Assembly: GCA_028714615.1 (NCBI GenBank)
Contig: JAQTMA010000283.1
Coordinates: 1-5,132, forward strand
DNA length: 5,132 nt
Source of the DNA: Anaerolineaceae bacterium
Lineage (GTDB): Bacteria > Chloroflexota > Anaerolineae > Anaerolineales > Anaerolineaceae
Reading direction: 5' to 3'
In this document: positions 1-4,111 of the stretch, piece by piece
Position numbering within the stretch: position 1 is the stretch's first letter
How the letters are laid out: the number at the start of each line of letters is the position of its first letter
Notes under the pieces: generated by a model
Database searches by the model: none
What the model was told of the DNA's origin: nothing
What the model saw: the letters and a program-made list of their open reading frames with translations, nothing else
Made by a program: the position numbers and the translations under genes

Positions 1-114
1 GTTGAGCATACGGTAGGCAACATTAAAGGCCAGGTCCTGATATGCCAGGACCAGGCGGTTGAAAGCATCCAGATCGCCGGATTGTGCGTCGCGAATCAGC
101 GCGGGCTCATCCAT
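1..114 (-). CDS. ECF-type RNA polymerase sigma factor, N-terminal fragment (cut by window edge)
   Basis: The first 38 residues are visible, beginning MDEPALIRDAQSGDLDAF and continuing through LVLAYQDLAFNVAYRMLN. This is the typical start of sigma region 2 in the sigma-70 ECF (RpoE/SigW-like) family: an acidic 'L...A..GD..AF..L...Y...' helix followed by the 'YQ..afn.AYRML' core-binding helix. Such factors bind core RNA polymerase and direct it to a small regulon, often for envelope stress. Regions 2.4 and 4, which would show promoter specificity, lie outside the window. The ATG at 114-112 is preceded by GAAGGG at 126-121 with a 6-base spacer, a good Shine-Dalgarno site. The start overlaps the end of the DUF3054 gene by 8 bases, so the two are probably co-transcribed and translationally coupled. 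Any anti-sigma factor would have to lie further left. Family assignment is fairly sure; subgroup and role are unknown. Confidence 0.85.
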   Translation of the reverse strand, partial: MDEPALIRDAQSGDLDAFNRLVLAYQDLAFNVAYRMLN

Positions 115-508
115 GCTGCGCCCTTCGCACTGCCACGAACAACCACACCCCCCGCCAGACCAGCATCATTGCACCGGTCATTGCCGCCATCACCAGGATA
201 AATATGGGGGGGATTGGCTCATTCAGGGCGATACCGCGCAGCCAGCCGGCTAATGGGGAAGCGATCAGAGCAGAAAGCAAGACCCGCCACAATTGCCGCC
301 CATCCCTCACAATGGCAGCCCGGTACAACCCCAACCAGGGGGCAACCAAAGCCCAGGCCAGGCACAGGGCGAGAAATGTGATGATGATGCGTCCGCCAGC
401 CCCGGTTAACTCATGGTGGGTCGCAAAACCCGCCACGGTGAATACGGCCAGAATCGTAGCATCGCCGAGAGCGTAAGGAACCAGGGATGGGAACGGGGGA
501 GTATGCAT
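107..508 (-). CDS. DUF3054 family integral membrane protein
   Basis: A 133-residue, very hydrophobic protein recognised as DUF3054, a family of small bacterial membrane proteins with no known function. Visible hallmarks are the early 'LGDATILAVF…G…HH' segment (about residues 14-32), a central 'APWLGLYR' segment near 56-63, and a 'PLAGWLRGIAL' stretch near 85-95, followed by a last hydrophobic helix ending in WLFVAVRR. About four membrane helices are likely (roughly 12-30, 41-62, 73-92 and 102-126). The length is usual for the family. The reading frame can be extended to a GTG at 511, but AGGA at 517-514 sits only 2 bases from that GTG and 5 bases from the ATG at 508, so the ATG is preferred. 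The gene lies downstream of the lysS terminator with its own likely -10 box, and its stop codon lies inside the start of the sigma factor gene. A membrane protein coupled to a sigma factor invites the idea of a sensor or anti-sigma role, but DUF3054 is not known to do this and the idea is only inference. Confidence 0.85.
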   Translation of the reverse strand: MHTPPFPSLVPYALGDATILAVFTVAGFATHHELTGAGGRIIITFLALCLAWALVAPWLGLYRAAIVRDGRQLWRVLLSALIASPLAGWLRGIALNEPIPPIFILVMAAMTGAMMLVWRGVWLFVAVRRAQHG

Positions 509-526
509 CACATTCCTAATGATGCA
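504..526 (-). promoter_or_regulatory. Perfect 7-bp inverted repeat enclosing the DUF3054 ribosome binding site and start codon
   Basis: Read on the minus strand, the arms TGCATCA (526-520) and TGATGCA (510-504) are exact reverse complements separated by a 9-base loop, TTAGGAATG. The Shine-Dalgarno AGGA (517-514) is in the loop, and the preferred ATG (508-506) is inside the 3' arm. In RNA this could fold into a hairpin that presents the ribosome binding site in the loop while pairing the start codon. In DNA the dyad could be an operator, because it lies just downstream of the likely -10 box at 535-530. If transcription starts about 7 bases after that -10 box (near 523), part of the 5' arm would be missing from the RNA, which would favour the operator reading. 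The repeat is directly seen; its function is inferred. Confidence 0.5.
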
Positions 527-528
527 CC

Positions 529-567
529 TATTATAAGGGGTTTTCGACCCATCTGGTCGAAAACCCC
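529..567 (-). terminator. Intrinsic terminator-like hairpin after lysS
   Basis: A perfect 13-bp inverted repeat, GGGGTTTTCGACC (567-555) and GGTCGAAAACCCC (549-537) on the minus strand, surrounds a 5-base loop (AGATG). It is followed by TTATAATA. It starts 16 bases after the lysS stop codon, where a terminator for lysS is expected. The stem is long and perfect, but the tail is a mixed A/T run rather than a pure U-tract, so termination strength is uncertain and some read-through into the DUF3054 gene is possible. Confidence 0.7.
530..535 (-). promoter_or_regulatory. Consensus -10 box (TATAAT) for the DUF3054-sigma factor unit
   Basis: A perfect TATAAT reads on the minus strand at 535-530. That is 21 bases upstream of the preferred DUF3054 start, leaving room for a start site near 523 and the AGGA ribosome binding site. 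The upstream region is the lysS terminator stem. The best -35-like hexamer there, TCGACC at 560-555, has an over-long 19-base spacer, and no TG extension is present. The -10 is therefore convincing by sequence but the promoter as a whole is not proven. The box also forms part of the T-rich tail of the terminator. Confidence 0.4.
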
Positions 568-583
568 GGGGCTGGTGATTTTC

Positions 584-2110
584 TTATTCGTCTTCTCGGT
601 TGCGTAAGTGGGGAAAAAGTATCACCTCGCGGATGGAATGATGGTCGGTGAGCAACATGACCAGCCGGTCGACACCCATCCCGAATCCCCCCATGGGCGG
701 CATGCCATAGGACATTGCCCGCAAGTAATCTTCGTCCATCGGGTGACGTTCTTCATCCTCAGCGCTATACTCGCGCCCCATCTCAAGGAATCGCGCCTCT
801 TGATCGAGCGGGTCGTTGAGCTCGGTAAAAGCATTGCATAGCTCCATACCGCCGATAAAACCCTCGAACCGTTCAACCGTTTGAGGATCCCCGGGCTTGC
901 TTTTCGCGAGGGGGGAAATATCGCGTGGGTAATCGTACATCAGGGTTGGCTGGATAAAGTTGGGTTCGAGAAAATCACCCAGCAATCCATCAATCAATTT
1001 GCCACGGGCGTTCCCCGGATTGAATTTCAATCCCTTTTGACGCATGGCTTCCGCCAGGGTCTCCGTGGTTGGGTATTGGTTCAGATCGATTCCAACCGCA
1101 TCGATCAATCCCTGGCGTAAGGAAACCCGTCGCCACGGAGGAGTAAGGTCGATTTCATTCCCGTTATAGGTAAAGGCCCGTTTTCCGATTACCCGATCGC
1201 AGACAGAAACGACCATCTCTTCCGTCAAATCCATGATGGTGTTGTAATCGGCATAAGCCATGTAGAACTCGAGCATGGTGAACTCGGGGTTGTGTTTGAA
1301 TGAAACGCCTTCATTCCGAAAATCGCGCCCGATCTCGTAAACGCGTTCAAGCCCGCCCACCAGCAGGCGCTTGAGGTACAACTCGAAAGAAATTCGCAGG
1401 TAGAGGTCTTGTTTGAGCTGGTTGTGATGGGTGACAAAAGGGCGCGCCGCTGCGCCGCCGTAAATCGGCTGGAGGATGGGGGTTTCGACTTCGAGAAAAT
1501 CGCGCGAGTCGAGGAAATCCCGCAAGGCGCGCACGGTCGTCGCCCGGGCGCGAAACACCTCACGTACCTCGGGATTGACGGCCAGGTCGGCGTAGCGTTG
1601 TCGGAAGCGCATCTCGGGGTCAGCAAGGGTAGCGTGGCGGACGACTTCACCGTCAACGGTCTCGTCTTTCGCGGCAGGCAACGGGGTAATGGCCTTTGAA
1701 AGCATACGGAATGAACGCACCTGGAGCGTGATCTCTCCTGTTCGAGTACGGATCATGGATCCGCTGGCCTGAATAAAGTCACCCAGGTCGAATTCCTTGT
1801 TTAAGAGGTCAATCTGATCCTGGCCTAATTCGTTTACCCGGAAGAAGAGCTGGATCCGCCCGCTACTATCGTCGATGTGTGCAAAAGTGAGCTTGCCCAT
1901 CGGGCGCATGGCGCGTAGCCGGCCCGCCAGAGTGACGTCAACCGGTTCGGTCGCCTTGCTAACCTCAGCTTGCTCGAACAGGCGTTTAGCCTCTGCGCTG
2001 GTATGCGTTACTGCGGAGCGGTTCGGGTAAGGTTCAATTCCCTGGCTGCGCAAGCGGTGGAGTTTCTCCAGCCGGGTTTGTTCAAGTGGGGTGAATTCTC
2101 TTTCCGTCAT
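584..2110 (-). CDS. lysS: Lysyl-tRNA synthetase, class II
   Basis: This cytoplasmic enzyme charges tRNA-Lys with lysine using ATP. The 508-residue protein has the usual bacterial class II LysRS layout. An N-terminal helix is followed by an OB-fold anticodon-binding domain (about 57-137, with 'LAGRLRAMRPMGKLTFAHI'), then the catalytic domain. Motif 1 lies near 197-215 (FLDSRDFLEVETPIL). Motif 2 lies near 256-283, with 'YEIGRDFRNEG' and 'HNPEFTMLEFY'. The lysine-pocket segment 'GGMELCNAFTELND' lies near 420-433, and motif 3 'GFGMGVDRLVML' near 475-486. All are intact, and the protein ends in the usual 'VILFPHLR' helix. The frame also offers an ATG at 2119, but the Shine-Dalgarno GGAAGG directly abuts that codon while AAGGA lies 8 bases before the ATG at 2110. 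The later start is therefore chosen, giving an N-terminus MTEREFTPLEQ. greA lies 78 bases upstream, behind a terminator; a second terminator-like hairpin follows the stop. Confidence 0.97.
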   Translation of the reverse strand: MTEREFTPLEQTRLEKLHRLRSQGIEPYPNRSAVTHTSAEAKRLFEQAEVSKATEPVDVTLAGRLRAMRPMGKLTFAHIDDSSGRIQLFFRVNELGQDQIDLLNKEFDLGDFIQASGSMIRTRTGEITLQVRSFRMLSKAITPLPAAKDETVDGEVVRHATLADPEMRFRQRYADLAVNPEVREVFRARATTVRALRDFLDSRDFLEVETPILQPIYGGAAARPFVTHHNQLKQDLYLRISFELYLKRLLVGGLERVYEIGRDFRNEGVSFKHNPEFTMLEFYMAYADYNTIMDLTEEMVVSVCDRVIGKRAFTYNGNEIDLTPPWRRVSLRQGLIDAVGIDLNQYPTTETLAEAMRQKGLKFNPGNARGKLIDGLLGDFLEPNFIQPTLMYDYPRDISPLAKSKPGDPQTVERFEGFIGGMELCNAFTELNDPLDQEARFLEMGREYSAEDEERHPMDEDYLRAMSYGMPPMGGFGMGVDRLVMLLTDHHSIREVILFPHLRNREDE

Positions 2111-2118
2111 GTATGGCA

Positions 2119-2125
2119 TCCTTCC
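2119..2125 (-). promoter_or_regulatory. lysS ribosome binding site that decides the start codon
   Basis: GGAAGGA on the minus strand (2125-2119) matches the anti-Shine-Dalgarno sequence and is 8 bases from the ATG at 2110. Its last base is the A of the in-frame ATG at 2119, so that upstream ATG has no usable spacer. The site begins 5 bases after the T-rich tail of the greA terminator. Confidence 0.7.
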
Positions 2126-2130
2126 AGCCC

Positions 2131-2169
2131 AAAATAAACAAAACCCCGCGCCTGGATCTCTGCGCGGGG
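2131..2169 (-). terminator. Strong intrinsic terminator of greA
   Basis: On the minus strand, CCCCGCGC (2169-2162) and GCGCGGGG (2151-2144) form a perfect 8-bp GC-only stem with a 10-base loop. The T-rich tail TTTTGTTTATTTT (2143-2131) follows. It starts 19 bases past the greA stop. This is a textbook Rho-independent terminator. It stands only 20 bases ahead of the lysS start codon, so lysS must rely on read-through or on a promoter inside greA or further upstream. Confidence 0.88.
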
Positions 2170-2188
2170 CGAAAACCCTGCCCCAAGA

Positions 2189-2650
2189 TTACTCAACCTT
2201 CAAAACGTTGACCATAAACGTGCCGGCTGGAGCGTCGACCTGGATCTGGTCGCCCGCTTTGCGGTTGAGCAAGGAACGTCCCAGTGGGGATTCGTTGGAG
2301 ATGCGCCCGGCGCGCGGATTTGCTTCTGCAGCCCCGACGATCGTATAAACCTCCGGATCGTTGCCGACCTCCTGGATGGTCACCCGTGACCCAACCTGGA
2401 CGACTCCGGCATTTTCAGTTTCGGAGATGACCCGCGCGGTTGCCAGCAGGATCTCGAGTTCTTTGATACGGCCTTCGACGAACGCTTGTTCATTCTTGGC
2501 AGCTTCATATTCGGCGTTCTCGATCAATTCACCGCCTTCCATCGCTTCGTGTAACCGGTTAGCGATCTCCTGGCGTTTCGAGGAGCGCAGGAATTCGAGT
2601 TCTTCTTGAAGTTTTTCGTAACCCTCACGAGTCAGAAATGAGGTTGGCAT
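2189..2650 (-). CDS. greA: Transcription elongation factor GreA
   Basis: GreA binds the secondary channel of RNA polymerase and stimulates cleavage of backtracked RNA, rescuing stalled complexes. The 153-residue protein matches the family length. An N-terminal antiparallel coiled coil spans roughly residues 5-75 (LTREGYEKLQEELEFLRS…), with the acidic tip 'GGELIENAEYEAAKNEQ' at 39-55. A C-terminal FKBP-like domain follows from about residue 82, ending 'SPLGRSLLNRKAGDQIQV…' (121-138), the conserved GreA/GreB signature. At the tip the catalytic acidic pair corresponds to E41 and E44; E. coli GreA has D41 and E44. The ATG at 2650 has AGGA 7 bases upstream. The gene follows the PIG-L gene on the same strand after a 99-base gap and precedes lysS, but it has its own terminator. 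I could not identify a convincing promoter in that gap. Confidence 0.96.
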   Translation of the reverse strand: MPTSFLTREGYEKLQEELEFLRSSKRQEIANRLHEAMEGGELIENAEYEAAKNEQAFVEGRIKELEILLATARVISETENAGVVQVGSRVTIQEVGNDPEVYTIVGAAEANPRAGRISNESPLGRSLLNRKAGDQIQVDAPAGTFMVNVLKVE

Positions 2651-2666
2651 ATTATTATCCTATCCA

Positions 2667-2682
2667 AACGTTGATCGACGTT
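2667..2682. repeat. Near-perfect 16-bp palindrome upstream of greA
   Basis: AACGTTGATCGACGTT is palindromic except for one mismatched base pair (AACGT / ACGTT arms around a central GATC). It lies 16 bases upstream of the greA start codon, in the untranslated leader or promoter region. It could be a repressor operator or chance. No T-run follows, so it is not a terminator. Confidence 0.4.
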
Positions 2683-2722
2683 ATCGCTGATTTTCCCACC
2701 CAAAAGCAGCATCTTACAATAC

Positions 2723-2750
2723 AAAAAGCGCTCTGGAGGTCAGACCATCC
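2723..2750 (-). terminator. Weak terminator-like structure after the PIG-L gene
   Basis: Immediately after the PIG-L stop codon the minus strand can fold GGA-(T bulge)-GGT against ACC-TCC with a 3-base loop. Seven bases, AGAGCGC, then precede a TTTTT run (2727-2723). The stem is short and separated from the T-run, so this is only a possible terminator. If it is not one, greA could be partly transcribed from the PIG-L gene. Confidence 0.25.
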
Positions 2751-3520
2751 TAAACGCTGTTTTTGGATAATATCATAGAATCGGAAAGTTCGCAAGGAAA
2801 TTGTAACCGGACTCCGCTATTCGATTGGCAATACTCACGAATGGCGGCGCGCATTTCGTCCAGGCTGCTCCAGAAAGTACTGATCTGGCTGGCGTAGGCT
2901 GCAACAGCTTGCTGCCAGGCAGCCAATCCGGCCTCAGAAACAGGAAAGAGGTGTTCCATGCCTTCCGGCGGCGCGCCTCTTGCTTTGAGCACATATGGAT
3001 AATCCGGGTAATACAACAGCCTGATTGCTTTCGACCGGGCAGCGATCTCTGCGCCCATGCGCACCAAACGGTGATCGACATGTCTGCCCAAGGCCAGGGG
3101 ACTGACCAGAGTCGCCCCCTCCGGGATGGAGCGGCTGAGATCAGCCCCTAAATGATTAAGCAGCTCGGTCTCCCCAGGCTGGACCGGGGACCACAAGTCT
3201 TCCTCAAGCAGTACCAAGGGAGTCCCATTGGGCAGGCGGCGGTAGATACAATCGGGCAGGCCCAGTGAACGGGAACGAGCGCCCAGGTGCTGCATGGCGA
3301 TTGCATCTTCGGTTTCTCTTTTTTGCACAGCGTCCCTGGCGGAGGTCATCCAGCGGGCATGGAGCGACTCGGCGAAGTGGGTGAGAGGACCGGGCGGCGG
3401 TTCTCCCGAGCACACCGTCCAGACTTCAACTCTGATGCCGCGTTGAGCCTGCTCCCACACCACGCCCCCACAAGACAGGGCAACATCATCGTAATGAGGC
3501 GAGAGATAGATCCAGGTCAC
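2750..3520 (-). CDS. PIG-L / LmbE-like family zinc-dependent deacetylase
   Basis: A 256-residue cytoplasmic protein of the PIG-L family. Members hydrolyse the N-acetyl group of GlcNAc-containing molecules, such as glycolipids, thiol precursors or glycosylated natural products; the substrate here cannot be told. The N-terminal zinc and catalytic motif is SPHYDDVALSCGG (residues 7-19, with H9, D11 and D12). This belongs to the 'PHxDD…SCGG' variant rather than the more familiar PHPDDE. The second metal motif HVDH is at 147-150, after 'VSPLALG'. A conserved 'KRETEDAIAMQHLGA' helix lies near 67-81. The only start that keeps the zinc motif is the GTG at 3520, because an in-frame TAG lies at 3526-3524. 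No Shine-Dalgarno sequence precedes it, so the message may be leaderless. It is transcribed divergently from the Thr/Pro-rich gene. No sugar or thiol-pathway genes are nearby to point to a substrate. Confidence 0.9.
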   Translation of the reverse strand: MTWIYLSPHYDDVALSCGGVVWEQAQRGIRVEVWTVCSGEPPPGPLTHFAESLHARWMTSARDAVQKRETEDAIAMQHLGARSRSLGLPDCIYRRLPNGTPLVLLEEDLWSPVQPGETELLNHLGADLSRSIPEGATLVSPLALGRHVDHRLVRMGAEIAARSKAIRLLYYPDYPYVLKARGAPPEGMEHLFPVSEAGLAAWQQAVAAYASQISTFWSSLDEMRAAIREYCQSNSGVRLQFPCELSDSMILSKNSV

Positions 3521-3526
3521 AAGCTA

Positions 3527-3535
3527 TTTTTACCA
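3527..3535 (-). promoter_or_regulatory. Possible extended -10 for a leaderless PIG-L transcript
   Basis: The minus strand reads TGGTAAAAA at 3535-3527, an extended -10-like element (TGn plus TAAAAA, 4 of 6 matches). Transcription would then start about 7 bases downstream, at or next to the GTG start codon at 3520. This agrees with the lack of a Shine-Dalgarno sequence. No -35 box is visible, so the call is weak. Confidence 0.25.
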
Positions 3536-3554
3536 CAGAATTGAAGCCTTCACC

Positions 3555-3583
3555 TTGCCTTGCTATCTGGCTGGTGTTATCAT
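3555..3583 (+). promoter_or_regulatory. Likely promoter of the Thr/Pro-rich protein and M42 peptidase
   Basis: TTGCCT (3555-3560, 4 of 6 to the -35 consensus) is followed after exactly 17 bases by TATCAT (3578-3583, 5 of 6 to the -10 consensus). A TGT extension lies directly before the -10. The expected start near 3590 would give a short leader that contains the GGAGGT ribosome binding site. An alternative pair, TTGAAG (3541) with TATCTG (3564), is poorer. Confidence 0.5.
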
Positions 3584-3594
3584 CTTGTGGGTAC

Positions 3595-3600
3595 GGAGGT
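3595..3600 (+). promoter_or_regulatory. Strong ribosome binding site (GGAGGT) setting the start at 3610
   Basis: GGAGGT is a near-ideal Shine-Dalgarno sequence 9 bases before the ATG at 3610. The open frame extends back to a TTG at 3541, but that codon has no ribosome binding site and lies upstream of the likely promoter, so the shorter protein is preferred. Confidence 0.75.
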
Positions 3601-3609
3601 TGCCTGTTC

Positions 3610-4059
3610 ATGTCCATCGTCCCCGCGGGGCCGTCACGTCGCCGCTTGATACTATTCTTCATAATACTGGCTACATTGCCGTGTTATTGCCTGGGATGGG
3701 TTGCATTACAAGTTGGGGCGGCCAATCGCTCAAGCACTGAGCCTTCGGCGACGGCAAGCTCAACGGCAACATCTACGCCAACTATGAAGGCTTCCCCGAC
3801 TACATTTCTGACTGCCACTGTGACGGTCACCTTCACACAAACGATGACGCCTTATTACACGCCTACCCGTACCGAGACTGCCACGGCCAGTATCACCCCG
3901 ACGATCACGGAAACGCCGACGGCGACAGCAACAGTGACCGCCACAGTAACACCAACCACAATCGCGGCTACACAGACGCCGACCGTGCTAGCCATTTCAC
4001 CTGTCGGTACGCCAATCATCGACCCGACCAAGACACCGACTCCTAAAAAACACCGCTGA
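3610..4059 (+). CDS. Small membrane-anchored or secreted protein with a Thr/Pro/Ala-rich tail, function unknown
   Basis: A 149-residue protein of unknown function. A basic N-terminus (SRRR, 9-12) leads into one hydrophobic helix (about 13-34, LILFFIILATLPCYCLGW…). By the positive-inside rule the rest should lie outside the membrane. A possible signal peptidase site (VGA/A, near 35-38) would instead release it; no lipobox is present. The remaining 110 residues are low complexity and dominated by Thr with Pro, Ala, Ser and Val, in loose TPT, TAT and TVT units, ending TPTPKKHR. Such Thr/Pro-rich stretches usually act as extended, possibly O-glycosylated, surface linkers. Here no folded domain follows, which makes it look like a stalk without a head. 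The frame and the strong ribosome binding site support a real gene. It lies 52 bases before the M42 peptidase gene with no terminator between, so they are probably co-transcribed. Confidence 0.75.
   Translation: MSIVPAGPSRRRLILFFIILATLPCYCLGWVALQVGAANRSSTEPSATASSTATSTPTMKASPTTFLTATVTVTFTQTMTPYYTPTRTETATASITPTITETPTATATVTATVTPTTIAATQTPTVLAISPVGTPIIDPTKTPTPKKHR
3730..4047 (+). repeat. Low-complexity Thr/Pro/Ala-coding tract
   Basis: The stretch is biased to C and A on the plus strand because of repeated ACN, CCN and GCN codons. The repeat is degenerate: several Thr codons (ACG, ACA, ACC, ACT) alternate, so identity is kept at the protein level rather than as exact DNA repeats. It also creates an apparent Val-rich open frame on the opposite strand, which is a shadow. 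Confidence 0.7.
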
Positions 4060-4111
4060 CACACCTCATTTTTACCTGTTATTCGAGAATCCAAATCATT
4101 ATGGGGATTTT

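Noticed and set aside
84..476. 130-residue plus-strand open frame opposite the DUF3054 gene
   Set aside because: It is antisense to a recognised membrane protein gene, has no recognisable domain or convincing ribosome binding site, and has a composition typical of a shadow frame.
1225..1656. 143-residue second minus-strand frame inside lysS
   Set aside because: It lies wholly within the conserved catalytic region of lysS in another frame; the Ser/Pro/Arg-rich composition is a frame-shifted shadow.
2750..3520. Bacillithiol or mycothiol deacetylase (BshB/MshB)
   Set aside because: The PIG-L fold fits, but the motif is PHYDDV rather than PHPDDE and no thiol-biosynthesis gene is adjacent, so only the family name is justified.
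3541..3609. TTG start at 3541 giving a 172-residue version of the Thr/Pro-rich protein
   Set aside because: It has no ribosome binding site and lies upstream of the likely promoter -10 box; GGAGGT before the ATG at 3610 explains the start better.
3730..4047. Tandem repeat or CRISPR-like array
   Set aside because: The repetition is only at the codon and amino-acid level, with degenerate units and no fixed repeat or spacer length.
3855..4094. Val-rich 79-residue minus-strand frame that looks like a membrane protein
   Set aside because: Its alternating Val/Ala pattern is the reverse complement of the Thr/Pro/Ala-coding repeats on the plus strand, and it has no support of its own.
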